A stretch of 64,000 nucleotides of DNA from Paraspadella gotoi. Taxonomy: Eukaryota; Chaetognatha. Positions within the stretch are counted from its first letter, which is position 1, and each line of letters opens with the position of its first letter. The stretch covers positions 22,072,278 through 22,136,277 of the forward strand of contig CM119265.1 in NCBI GenBank assembly GCA_051294375.1, given 5' to 3'. The translations under genes and the position numbers were made by a program. Below are positions 12,077 through 24,500 of the stretch, piece after piece. Under the pieces are notes generated by a model. It did not search any database. It was not told where the DNA came from and saw nothing but the letters and a program-made list of their open reading frames with translations.

Positions 12077-12639
12077 TCTGTGTCGTCCACAGATCGCGCT
12101 TTCCTCTATCGACTATCGAGTAAAAGAAAATATGCGCTCCCTGAAGATAGAATCATCGGCCCCATCCGAATCCAAAGACCTATTAAAGTCTAGTCAATTT
12201 AGTTTCGGATTTTTTATGAATTCGAATCCGTTTGTCATTTATATATATCTTGAAGGCTCGATAGTCCTAAAATTGTAGATTAGCGAATGGCTTGATTTTT
12301 TTGCAAGTAATGCTTTTCATCCGTCTCATTTTATGTTTCTGTTTAATACTATGATAACCCTTGGATTGGATAAAGGTCTATTAGACAATTATTAATTTTA
12401 ACTAATGTTAAAAGTAAACTCTTTTTGAGCATATTATGCCATTTGAAAGTTATATAATAAATTATAAACCGTTTAGTTGTAAACTCTGGTTAAAAGCATA
12501 ATCGACTTTAATCGTGGATTTTATAATTTATGCCACATATACTCGATTTATCCGTTTTCTTGCTATAAGTATAACCCGATTTTTTGATTTTACTTATGTT
12601 TTCTTTTTGAAAAGGCACGAGTCTGTCTAATTAACTTTT
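12077..12639. other. Spacer between MICU3 and Cys2-Cys2 gene
   Basis: AT-rich sequence with no coding signal. It should hold the MICU3 3' end and the promoter of the next gene; no specific element recognised. Confidence 0.4.
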
Positions 12640-12663
12640 ATGGGTCGAACTCTGAAAACATAA
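12640..12663 (+). promoter_or_regulatory. Seven-codon upstream ORF overlapping the main start
   Basis: ATG at 12640 opens seven sense codons (MGRTLKT) and stops at TAA 12661-12663; the main ATG at 12663 shares the last A (TAATG). Such overlap can couple termination to re-initiation. Transcript data would be needed to show the leader includes it. Confidence 0.35.
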
Positions 12664-14772
12664 TGTTAAATTTATGTTCCTTTTGCCGCGTCGCTCGTCG
12701 CGTAAACAGAGTTTCCTCCACCGACGTGGCCGTCATCAGTCACGGCGTCTTCGTCGTCAATGAAGACTCTGCTTCGTCGACCATCGAACACAAATCTTCG
12801 TGTTTTCTTTGCCAGGTTTGTGTTTATATTTGTATTCATATTGTATTCGTTTCTTATTAGATCGAGAGTTGACCTTCGTGTTCATATTCGTACCTTCTAT
12901 CGCAGGTTTGTTCCCTCAACCTCAATAAGGTCGGCGCTTTTCTCGTCTCCGCAAAAAACACTATTTCTGCTCTTCTTATTCTCGAGGAAGACGATGTCGA
13001 AATCGGCGAGACGGATTCTAAGAAAGTTAACGGCGTTTGCGCTATCTGCTTCTCGGCCGAAGATCAAGTGTTAAAAGCTCCCAAAGGGTATATCAATTAC
13101 CCACTATTTCAGTATACTATTTAAACCCAATTCTAATTTATTTACGATTTAATTGTTTTTCAGAAAATTCAAGTTGTGGTCCGCAGGGAAACTTAAAATG
13201 ATTCCGAGCCACGTGAATATTTGCGGCAGGTTCTTTTCTCGTCATTTTTTCGAGTCTTCTTTTCGATTTACAAGTTTCTTCTCAATTCTTCAGTTGCGCC
13301 GCGACCGTCGCGGAAGTGGGGAACCTGATCGCTGTTTGGTCCCGAAGTCCCAAAATATCTCTAAGAGCGCCAAACTCGGTACGCTTCTTCTTTGTCTCAT
13401 CAGTCTGTTACGTATTTAAACGATTGCGATAATAATTTTCCCCCCTTTTCATTTTCAGAATTTTTCATCGTCTATCCCTTTCACTCCGATGTCAATGTTT
13501 CTCACGCCTCCCCGAGCGCCATCGCCTATACCATTACATTCTTCTCTCGTCCCTGTTTCTGATTCTTCATCCAAAGAGGACCCGGGGAAACCTGTCATAA
13601 AAAGACGTCGGAAGTCTGTCAGGTCGACGGACGACGCCGAGGACGACGACGACGACGACGTTCGTTATATGTTGGCGCCCTCGACGACGGTATCTGGGCC
13701 TCTGGTCAGTCGCAAAAAAAATCCGAAATCCCCCTCCGTTTCGTTTCTCAGCGCAAAGACGAGCATTTTAAAGAAAAAGAAAAAGGTGGAGCTTCGCATC
13801 TGCGTTTCCCCGTCAAAAGAATCTTTAAAGCCTGTCGTCCCCTCGGTGGACGCAGACGCGGCCGCCGATGTCGCAGCTGCCATTTCTGCTCCCACCGAAG
13901 ATTCTGATTCGGCGGAGATCTGTTTGCGTTTGGACGGAGACGCCGTGGATTCTCTATTTGAACGGCGGGAGAACTCCGACTCCATCGTCGCCGACCTTTC
14001 GAACAGCGAGATCCTCGACGTGTCTTTGGTGGCAAAGGAATTGACGACGTCGAGAAAGAAGGAAAGAGTGAAAGCGATTAAGGAAAAATCTAAGAGGAAG
14101 AAAGATGTCAAGGTGTTGCAAATTGTACAAATCTAGAGTTTTATATACTTTAAACTATTTAAACGTATTTGATTGAAAAGCTGCTAAAACGACAGATGTC
14201 CGTATTTGCACTTGTTATCGTAGATGGGGGCTCAAGAGAAGACCCTGAAGATTGCGTGTAAGAAAAAATGCCTGAAGTCGTCGAAGCCCACTGGAACGGC
14301 GGCGAAAAGCAACGAAGTTAACGGCGGGAGGAAAGGCGCTACGAAAATTAAGACCAATGGAAAAGGTCGATCTGCTAGGAAACGTGGGGCGTCGGTGGCG
14401 TCCAGCGTTGAAGCCGCGCCCTCCGCGTCATCGATAGTCGTCAAACAAGAAGCGGAACCACATTCTCACAAATCCGACGATTGGAAAAAGTTAGTATTTT
14501 TGTTTGGTTCTTTTTTATTCCTTCAAATTTTTTGACCACTCTTCGTCTCTTTATCCCCTGCCCAAAACAGGAACCGGAAATACTTTTACGTCACTACAAA
14601 AGAACCGAAGGAGCCGGCAAAGAAAATAAAGATTTTTTACGACGAAGTAATATCAAGAAAGAAGTTCAACCCGACTTATTTTAATTCTCTCTTAACTTTC
14701 TTTTTTACTAATATTAAAATGGACTGCTTCAGGGTCGCTGATTTGGCTTTATTTGATTTTTTTTTTTTTTAA
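12663..14772 (+). CDS. Nuclear basic protein with two Cys2-Cys2 (ZAD-like) modules
   Basis: Seven exons: 12663-12815, 12906-13087, 13164-13229, 13294-13378, 13459-14112, 14224-14489, 14571-14772; 535 aa with consistent phases. Module 1 runs from CSFC (about residue 5) to CFLC (about 50), followed by a hydrophobic helix. Module 2 runs from CAIC to CGSC with the same helix (VAEVGNLIAVW). C-x2-C, 30-45 residues, C-x2-C, helix resembles zinc-finger-associated (ZAD) or related treble-clef domains. The rest is low complexity: an acidic tract (DDAEDDDDDD), KRRRK and repeated Lys-rich clusters likely acting as nuclear localisation signals. A nuclear, perhaps DNA- or chromatin-binding role is inferred. 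I do not recognise the family. The last 25 residues run into a poly-T tract and are doubtful; the true stop may differ. Confidence 0.7.
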
Positions 14773-15054
14773 ATTAATTTACAATAAAATGAGATTGATT
14801 TTTTCAATAAATTAGCTGTTTTTAAGTTTCTTTTATGTAATTGCTTTTTTACATTATACTCGTCATACTTTTACAGTTTTTAGAGGTTAGCGAAGGTCGA
14901 CATGAATGAGCTGAGATTATTTTCGTTATTTTTTTGTTCTGATTAGCAGGTTGTGTGACGAACTTAATGAAATTGATATTTCATAATACTTCAAAGCTTA
15001 ATAAATTGGGTTCAATGAAAGTGATTTCAAAGTGGTTAAGTTAAGTTATTAACC

Positions 15055-17637
15055 ATGCCGACAAAAACCGTTGATTTAAAGCCCGATTTTTCTCTACTCA
15101 ATCCAGATTTCGAAGGTTAGTTTATTTTTTCTTTGTTCAGCGTACTGACAATGTCTTTACTAGATATATTTTTTTTGCTTAAGGATATAAACTCAGTTTA
15201 GAGTCTTTGCCCGTATACTCCGTCGCCCTCAACAATTCCCGATTGCCACTTCAGGTTCTTCTCAATTCCTCCCAATATTCAGGTACACAGCCTATCGTAA
15301 AATATATACTACTTAAAATTGCCAAAACTTTTATTTTTTAAGTTTTTACTTTTTCTTTTAGTTCAACATGTTAAGACCTACGGAAATCGAGACCTCTTGA
15401 CTTGGGACCCGTGGAGTCAGAAACTTATTTACTTAGACTCCAACGGTGGTGTGAACCAATGTGATCCAGAAAAAAATCCTCTCTCATTTCAACTCGTGCA
15501 TAGCCTCGTTCCACCCGCTAATGGTGATTCAATGACTCGTTGCATCTATTATTTCTGCTGATTGAAGTCTTTCCTCCTTTGGCTGCTTAACAATGAGTAT
15601 TTTTCTTTCCAGGATTCTCCGTCACGCCTTCCTTTTCTTTTCCATCTTCCGACATTGTTGTCGTTTCCGACGGCTGCGGATTATTGTTTTTCAAAAAGTG
15701 TGTCGACTTCTGGACACCACTCCACGTCTCCCCGGACGGCGCCCTTAAAGATTTGGTTGACGCCGTCTTGTTAGATTCGTTCGAGTCGACGCCGGAGAAC
15801 GCTTCTGCCGGCGACAGCGTATTGCGAATCGTCCATGTGGTTCTGCAACGCGTTAAAAGTTCCGACGCCGAAGAAAAACCTGGCGAAGCAATCGAGAGTC
15901 GAACTAGCGCCTTCGTCTCCCAGTTGGTCTGGTTGTCCTTTCGCCTTGACAAGGTAAAAGTGGCTTCATTAAACAATTAGCATTAGCCCGACCCGCGCGA
16001 TCCTCGACTTTCCTTTTAATTCTCTAGGATTCGCTTTGTACAGAGCGCGTTTTTAAGTACGAGTCGCTGTCTTCGGCCGACTTCGCCGCCATCGGCCGAA
16101 ATGGATGCTCGCTAACCGTGGCCAGCGCACGACCCTTCGTCCGAGTTTGTCCTCCTGATGAGTTGGAGAATACTGAAAGTAATTATTTTTAAAGTTTCGG
16201 CAAATAAAATGCAGTCAATATTCAAATTCAATCTATTTTGCTTATCTTTTTAGTTTTTAATGGCCAAAAGTATGAAAAAGCTTTCCCATTTTTTTCACAG
16301 CTGCTCCTTCGACCGTCAACGAGTCGTCGGGTTACATTTGGAGTCAAACGGCAGACGATTTGACGATTTCTTTCGGCGTCGGACCCGACGTCTCCAAAGC
16401 CGACATAGACTTCGCCCTCAACGCCTCTAACGTGGAGATTAAGCTCAAAGGCGAGAAGACGCTTCTTAGGTAAATATTCTCATGGTTTTTTTTCCTGAAA
16501 AAGAATAATTCGTTTTTATTTGTCTTCGAACAGCGGACGTCTTCACGGAGCGATCGAGAAGGACGCATGCGCGTGGACTTTGGCGGATTCGATGTTAGAG
16601 GTTACGCTGGCAAAGGGTCAACTCTGCGTTTGGGAGAGAGTAGTGGAAGGTATTTATTTGCTTTTAAATCTGGGAACTTACCTTATTCCATTGTTAACTC
16701 ATCTCCACTCCTCAACAGGCGATTCGACGCCTGAAACTCTTTCCCATTCGACTGACGCTGTCGCTGTTCACGAATCCCTAAAGCACCTGACTACCGAAAC
16801 GTGGGGTGCCGATCCCGATGTCGGAAATAAGGGTGAGTTGTCAACTTCTCGTTTCATTAAACTCGCCTCATTTAATAATTGATCTCTTTCGTCTTCGAAG
16901 CATACAACGCCCAAGAGCTGGAAGACTGCGATTTCGGCCTCGAGGAATTCGCTACTTTGTCGACGTTCGGCACCAACAGATCTTCTCCCGAAGTTCAGTG
17001 TTCTATTGCGGCCAACCAGGTTCGACTTTCGTTAAAAAAAAATAAAATAATAAATTCGCAGGTGGAAAATACTATTTCATTGGGCAATCGATCATTTATT
17101 TCTCTCCAGTTTCTTTTCTCCACGACGACGTCTCCCGGAGATTCGCCCGCCCTCTGCCTTCGTCACGACGTCGACGGCGTCCTCTGGCAGCCGACGATTG
17201 GCGCAGAATCGGCATCGAGGCCCTTTAAGCATTTGGGTAGTGAAAGGCTTTTTCAATCGTGACTCGTCCAATTGTCGTTCAACCTTTTTCATTTCACGAC
17301 AGCCACCCTCCATGCCTTCGGATACATCAGCGCCTCGAAGGCGAAGCGTCGATTCTTGACGGCGGCCAACGACTTCTCTTTCGCCGTCGTCGCCGACGTT
17401 GACCACCACGCCTATGTTTATCGTCAGGATACAAAGCTGGAGAATGCGGATCTGAGAAATCGAAAGAGCGGAAAGCGACTGACCTCCGTAGCGCAGCAGC
17501 ACGTCGTCTCACTGAAAAACGCCGACGAGATACTGGGAGTCGTCGCCGTCGCCAAACGACTCTTCCTTCTCACGTCCACCTCACTGTTAAAAGTCGCCGT
17601 CGGAGAAACGATGGCCTGTGATTCCGGACTCTTGTGA
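15055..17637 (+). CDS. NUDCD1: NudC domain-containing protein 1
   Basis: Eleven exons: 15055-15115, 15184-15282, 15362-15523, 15613-15953, 16028-16178, 16301-16469, 16534-16649, 16719-16832, 16901-17019, 17110-17236, 17303-17637; 597 aa, close to the roughly 580 aa of vertebrate NUDCD1. A beta-propeller-like N-terminal part (LTWDPWSQKLIYLD) precedes a CS/p23-like domain near residues 283-365 (YIWSQTADDLTISF, VEIKLKGEKTLL, WTL). A C-terminal half of propeller-like strands follows (FGYISASKAKRRFLTAANDF). NudC-family CS domains work as Hsp90 co-chaperones for propeller proteins. Only 116 bp separate its stop from the ATG of ALG14. Confidence 0.9.
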
Positions 17638-17752
17638 TTCTAATTGATAAATTGCTTTATTACTAGCGAATTTTACTTACCAAATATTAAGACAGTTAAA
17701 ACTTGCGTACGTTCATGAATTTCAATTAAGTTTTAATTATTAATGATTAGAA

Positions 17753-18769
17753 ATGGAAAATAATTTCGATACGCAAACCTTGGGCGAAACGATGGACCCG
17801 GATGTTATGTCAAGCTCATGGTTGCCTTCCTTTGAAACTTGCTGTTACATTTTCTTATTCATCTGTCTTATTGGTAAGACTAGCTGACGAAGAAGCTTGC
17901 CTCCTGATCTATCGGTGGAGTCACGTATCATCGCTTTTCAGTGGCAATTTGGTGGAACAGCTTAATGCTGTCGGGAGTTGACGAATACCGCCGACGCAAA
18001 ATCGGAGTCGAAGTCCGAACGCTCATAGTTGCTGGATCGGGCGGGCACACCTCAGAAGTTTTGAGATTGATTTCCGGCCTTTCTAAACAGTAAATCAATT
18101 TTTTTAAAGAAGCAAATGGTCCTTTAATACACAAACTGATAACAAGTGATTAAATGTAAGCCTAATCCAAATGAAGGTATTATCCTCGAACTTACGTGGT
18201 CGCCGGAAGTGACAAGACCAGTCCCATCAAGATTCGCGGGTTCGAGGCGAATTACGACAAACACGAGGGTCGCGATTACGACATTGTCACAATCCCTCGG
18301 CCACGCGAGGTTCTTGATGTCAATTTGTGGCCACAATTACTTTATAGTTTTTTCGGCTGTCTCCTTCTAGGTCCTTCAAAGTTGGGCGACTTCTCTCATC
18401 ACGTTCATTTACGCCACATATGCTTCCATTCCTGTCATTGTCCGAGCGCGACCTGAATTGATAATTTGCAACGGCCCCGGAACCTGCATTCCCATATGCA
18501 TCGTCGTCGCGCTTTACCGAATCTTAAGACTAATTGAGGTCTGTGAGAGAAAAGTTTTATACTTTTGCCAATTAGGGGTTACTTTATATTGACCGTTGAC
18601 GTTTTCATAGGGAAAAGTGATATTTGTGGAGAGTATTTGTCGCGTGAAATCGATGTCTTTTTCCGGGCAAATACTTTATCACGGAAGACTCGCGCACAAA
18701 ATCGTCGTTCAATGGGCCGATTTGCTGAAGGACTATCCGCGGGCGGAGTTTTTCGACCGACTCGTTTGA
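17753..18769 (+). CDS. ALG14: UDP-GlcNAc transferase membrane subunit ALG14
   Basis: Five exons: 17753-17873, 17942-18089, 18177-18309, 18371-18538, 18611-18769; 242 aa. ALG14 anchors the catalytic subunit ALG13 to the cytosolic face of the ER; together they add the second GlcNAc to dolichol-PP-GlcNAc in N-glycan synthesis. Visible features: an N-terminal membrane helix (CCYIFLFICLIG), the glycine-rich VAGSGGHTSEVLRL, RPRE before LQSW, LIICNGPGTCIPICI and the C-terminal VIFVESICRVKSMSFSG with VQWADL. Intron 3 is only 61 bp. The sequence just before the ATG (ATGATTAG/AA) would also suit a trans-splice acceptor, but that is speculation. Confidence 0.95.
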
Positions 18770-19069
18770 CGATTGAAAATTTTATGAAGACGTTTTTATC
18801 GTCCAAATTAAAACTGGATATTTATTGCGAATCTGATTTTTTTTTTTTTTTTTTTTGGTATGTTTATAAAAATTGTTATTTTTGCTGTTACGGCAAAGAT
18901 TATGTAGGGAACAAAATTTTAGGCACAAAATAAATTATCCTCCCCGTCGCCAAAGACTAAGGATGAAATTCAATTTTCTGTGAGAAAAAGAACTGAGGAT
19001 CCGATTGCGATTCCAATCCTAACGATACAAAGAAGTTTGCGCTGACTTTCTCTGTGAAGTTTGAGCTGG

Positions 19070-20749
19070 ATGGAATTCCGCAACAGCCTTCTCATCAACG
19101 GGCTGGAGTGTTCGTGGGACTCGTCCGTCGCAGCCACGCTTCCGGGAATCGCCCCATTTATCTCGATCCTTCGTCTGCGTCGCAACTCCGCCAGGAAGAT
19201 GCATTACCCGTCGAAATCGTCTTCCACCACGTCCCTTCGCCAGCAGGGCTTTCACTCCATCCACGACGACGAAAGAGGCGGCGTCGGCGGCGGCGGCGGC
19301 GACTCCGAAATGACCAAACGAACTCAGAGCTCCATTCAGTTAACCGACGTAAAAGCCTCGACGTCTTTCCTTCCTTCGACGCCGCCGGTGCCCATCGAGC
19401 GAACGGATGGGCATTGTTGTGGCGTCATCTCGACGGCGCCGGTTGGTGAAGTCGTCGCAAACGAGACTATGGATACCAAAGCTGCGCGATACATCTGCTC
19501 ATGCGTGGTTGAACCAAAGATTATTCTTTATCCAATAGACAAGGCGCCCCGATTCGTTGTCCACAACCTTTACATATGGACAGGTATTTTATTTCATTGT
19601 ATCTCATTAAGGCAGTACTTAAACCGGATGAGATTTCGAAATTGTAAAACTACAAGAGTTATTCGATTTTAGGATATCGTGCCTATCTACCTTACAAATG
19701 GTGCGCGAAATCAATTTTTATCTGGTCAAATGAAACTTTGAATATATGGACCCATATCGCTGGTTAGTTCCGACTCCGTTACTTAAACACAAAAAAATGC
19801 TAATTTTATCATTGTAAGCTAAAATATTTTTCTCAGGTTTACTTCTTTTCATGGGCTTAACGCTGTACGACAACCTCGTGCTGCTTCCTGAGTTCAAGGA
19901 CGTCGTTTCCATGATGGAATTCATCATTGGGAACGTCTCCCTCCTCTGCTTCCAAATTTGTATGGTCATGTCGATATGTTTCCACGTATTTTGCTGCCAC
20001 AGCGAAAAACTCAATCAGGTAGGTAGAAGTAAACGGCTTCATCTATTTTCCTGACAAATAGAGAGACCTTTTTACCACACAGCATTGGTTGGCATTGGAC
20101 CTCACCGGAATATCCGCTGCCATTCTCGGCTGCTATCTTCCGGGAATATATTACGCATTTTTTTGCTTCCCGCTGTGGCGAGACATTTATTTGCTCATCG
20201 TTGTCATTATACTCTTAATCACGCTGCTTTTGCCCTTCGTCCATAAAAATTATCTGGTGAGGGCTTCGTCAGCCGACGCAACAGAGATACTGGGTTCATT
20301 AGAGACGTTAATTAAATTCTTTTCCCGTTTTCAGAGCTCTAAGTTCGCGAGAATGAGAACGACTCTTTACGTAGTCACTTTGCTTTATGGATTGATTCCG
20401 GCCATTCATTGGATAATTCTCATGGGTCAGGACTTGGGGCGAATTTGAGAATGAGAGAGACCGCATTAATTCCCCATTTTTTTCGGCAGGTGGGTTTTCA
20501 TCCTCTTGGGTCCAGATTTACTTTCCTAAACTCGTCTTCACTTACCTCATCGGCGCCGGCGCCCTGGCTTTTTACCTATCCGAATTCCCCGAGCGCGCCT
20601 TTCCTGGCCGCGTAGACTTTTTCGGCCACTCCCACCAGTTCTGGCACGTGCTCATCGTGGGCGCGCTATACTATTGGCACGAGGCTGGCATCTCCTTTAT
20701 GAAGAAGAGGCTAACGGAGGAGTGCGTCGTCAACGGGACGTTGGGATAA
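19070..20749 (+). CDS. PAQR3: Progestin/adipoQ receptor family member 3-like
   Basis: Six exons: 19070-19583, 19673-19762, 19837-20018, 20083-20256, 20335-20425, 20490-20749; 436 aa. PAQR3 (RKTG) is a seven-helix Golgi protein known in vertebrates for holding Raf kinase at the Golgi. The core starts near residue 171 with GYRAYLPYKWC, SNETLNIWTHIAG, then HVFCCHSEKLNQ/HWLALDLTGIS, LGCYLPGIYYAF and the C-terminal GHSHQFWHVLIVGALYYWH. PAQR metal-site residues are present: S-N-E..H, the H before VFCCH and H-x3-H (HSHQFWH). The N-terminal 165 residues, rich in Ser and charged residues with a poly-Gly tract, exceed the vertebrate form and have no recognised domain. Confidence 0.92.
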
Positions 20750-21578
20750 AGGAAATGAGCAATTTGGATGGATTTTTAATACTACTGGTCATAGCCAATT
20801 CTACTACTTTTTATAATTCTGCTAGTGACTATTTTTAATTTCATTCGAGTTGTAACCGATTCGTTAATTTTTTTTTTTTTTTTTCGACTAAATTCTACTA
20901 GATGTTTAATAAAATTGTTGGGGCGGAAGAGGAAACTGTGGGCGATGCAATGAATCTGCGTGTCAGAATCACAGGTCCAATTGAATTCTGTCCGATGTAC
21001 TCTTTGTCGTAAGCACAATTTTCAGTATTGACTATTGTCTTAATCACCGAGCCAGAGTTTTTACTTGGAGATTCATCCTATCATTTACTACAAATTGAGC
21101 CGTTTTATTTCCGTGTTGTTAAACGTATATAATGAACTAATTTATATCAATCTTGTTAATCTGTTCAGTTTAAGTCGATCGATTTTGTTTTCCCAGTACC
21201 ATTGCCACTTTTATAATCTTATGCATTTCTAATTAGGTTTAGTCATTTGATTTATATTTTATAGCCGTGAAATCAATTAAACCGATGCATTGCAATTTTT
21301 ACTTATATCATTTATTTGATTCTCTCGAAGAAACTATTATAATCTAGATTGAATACATTATATCTTAATTAACGAAAGCCGAGATTTTTTTACTTCCCAA
21401 ATTAATTTTTGTAACAATAATTATTTATGATAGTAATTTATTCTTTTTAACACAATTATTTTTCGATACTCGTTTTAGGAATTAGGATGAAGCGAAGCGT
21501 GATACTTTCCAATCAAAATTAAGCTAATGTAGTTAAAAAAAAATCTTCCCTTGCCCGAGCGCAAAAAAAAGGTCCGAA
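20750..21578. other. Spacer between PAQR3 and ZnT
   Basis: AT-rich; a poly-T tract near 20869-20883 and AATAAAAT near 20908. No further gene or repeat recognised. Confidence 0.45.
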
Positions 21579-24500
21579 ATGGCCAATCTTCGATCGGGGA
21601 GTCCAAAGCGGGAAAACCCTTTTAATACATTTCCAGGTGCCTAAAAATACTAGCTTTTTTTATTTTTAAAGACAAAATTAGTCATCAATTCCGTTGTAAA
21701 ACAAATAAATACCCGAAATACAAATTATCTATTCTATTAGATTCTGGCGTAGTCGACGAAGATTACGGCGAATCCGAAAACGGACTCTTGATCGACGATT
21801 TCGGTCTTTTCGACGGTAAGTTGCTCTCGTTTCCATGACAATTTGATTTTCCTTCCTGTTTTCTGTTTTACTAACTCAGGTTTTCCGACTCCGATTGACC
21901 GGGCCATTCCGGTGATCGAATGCGGTACCGCTTCTCACCACGACGACTCCATAGAGCAGGAAGGCGGCCGCATTTTTAACCGCCTACTCCGACCATCGAG
22001 TCCCAACACGTCCTCCACCCCGATGGCCTCCACTCGGCCCCGCCTTGTATTCAAGGACGATCAGGAAGATGGTGATATATATATATATATTATATATATA
22101 TTTAGTAATCTCCCACACTATTAATCTCTATTTCTGCACTCAGATGACTGCGACCTCTTGTGCCCTGTGGACGCGCCGTTGTTGGGCGAATCACTCTCTT
22201 CGTCGACGGAGGGAGAGCGGCGGCCTCACTGTCATCCTCCGCTCAAACTCTCCCGGAGAAGAGAAAGGCGAAGATCCAACTCGTCGTCACCTCAACCCTC
22301 TGCTTTATTTTTATGATCGGAGAAATCGCGGGATTATTCAACGCTTGTTGTGAATCATAAATTTGGAAAATGTAACTCTCTCGGTTTCTGAGTAGAAGAA
22401 GAATAGAACAAGCTTCGGTCGGAGAAATGTGCCGGAGGTCAAAAATCGGCCATGTCCGGCAATGTCACGTGCAACTGAGTGATAATCAAGTAAATGTAGT
22501 AACAAGAACCAAAAAGCACAGGAAATAAAACTGTAAAGCAAAATGAGGCACAAATCATAAGTAAGGCACATAATAAATTAAACGTTAAATTAAAAAGACC
22601 AAATATGAATGTCTATGAAAAAGTTCATGAGTATGAGTTCATGAATCGCAGATGAACGGAGGCCGACGATCCTGAAGGAGAGAAGGCACGAACGTAACCG
22701 TAACAAGAATACCAAATATTAGTTCAAAATTTACATATTACAAGAATTGAAACCCTTAGTTGTACTTTGTTTGTTACGCTCTCCATAATCTATCCCCACA
22801 ACAGGCGGCATCGTCGCCAACAGTCTCGCGCTTCAAACGGACGCGGCGCACTTGGCCTCGGACCTCGTCGCCTTCCTCGTCAGCCTTTTCGCGCTTTGGG
22901 CGTCTGGCAAACCGGCCACCAAGAGAATGTCCTTCGGCTTTCATCGAATCGAGGTAAGGTCCCCTGTGTGGGTGAGGTCGTTCGGAGGGCGGATCCAGTT
23001 GCGTTGGTAATGGATGCTGTTTTGAATTAAGTGTTGTGAGAGCTTTTCCTGCCTGTGAGATCATATTTGCAGATAATGAAGATATGATTGAAGGGGGAAT
23101 CTTTCGAGGCCCAAAGTTCACGATCTCGATCGATAATATTTCTGTCAATATTCAGTGTGGATATTTTTTTTATATTTTACTCAAGAGTACCCTGAAACCT
23201 CTTGATCTTTTTGGAAAAGTTTTAAAAACTACTTAAAGAAACAAAATCGAAAGAAAGAGGAACAAATTCTTTTTCTATCTGTATCTCTCTTTCTATCTTT
23301 CTGTCTTTCTGCATTGTCACGAACCCTTTATCGACTCGAGCCAACTTTTATTTTCTGTATCCACGAGATTTTGTTCCGGTCTGGTGAATATTTTTTCAAA
23401 CTTCCGCCTTTTTTCATGCTTTTAACAATCTCGTGGGATTTGGATTCCTCTGAGGGAACTAAACTTGCTTATAAGGGAAACCTTTTCCTTCGATGGAAGT
23501 TCTCTTTCGCCTACGAAAAAAAAATTAGATGAAAAAAAATCGAGCTCAGTATTTCTCTTTGACAAACAAAACATCGATCTTATTTAACTAAGTTAACTCG
23601 ACCCTGTGAAATGTGTGAACTGGGTCCGAGGGTGTTAAAGAGATTACGTATTTTATTTTCGTAAACTGCCGTTCTTGCACCAAGAACCAAAAATGTTTAA
23701 CGGTAAGTTTTGCCTCGTTGAAGTTAAAAAATATTCTCTTACAGGATTTTATTTTATTATTATTAAAGGTCCTCGGCGCCCTCCTATCCATCGTGATGAT
23801 ATGGATCCTCACGGCGTTCTTAGTCTTCATGGCGGTGGAGCGGATAATCCATCGCGACTACGCCATCGACTCCGACGCCATGATCATCACCGCCGCATGC
23901 GGCGTCGCCTTCAACGTCATCATGTGCATCGTTCTCCATTGCGATTCGTGCGCGGGGGAGATGGGTCGTCTGCTTAAACACGGACACAGTCACGGGCATG
24001 GAGGTAAACAAAAAGGCCGTAATAATAGAGAAACAAACTATAAAAAAAATTATTTTCAAATCCAAAGACTTCCCTCAATCCTCAGGTCACGCTCACAAAT
24101 CCTCCGCCCCCGATCGGCGTCAACTTCTCGGCAACTACTCCTCCCGCGACGTCGGTCACTCCAGCTTGCACGACCTCGAGGACGACGACGCCGAATCCGG
24201 CACCGTCTCCTCCGCTTCCGGCAACGCCCCTTCTCCCGCTCGTCCTGCAGCCCCCGATCTCGTCGACAACCTCCCCGGCCCGACTCTCGATGCCCCCCCG
24301 CCGGCCCTGGCTTTTTCCGGCGCAGACCGCCCGCCCGCCCGCTCCGAAAGAAACATCAACGTTCGAGCGGCCATTATCCACGTCATCGGCGACTTGATTC
24401 AGAGCGTGGGGGTTTTGGTCGCCGCTTACATCATTAAATACAGGGTGAGTAATCGTCGTTCTGCCCTTAAACGAATTGAGAATTGTTCTATATTAACATC

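Noticed and set aside
13665-14111. 148-aa open frame on the - strand
   Set aside because: Antisense shadow of the large exon of the Cys2-Cys2 gene, whose splice phases and composition support the + strand.
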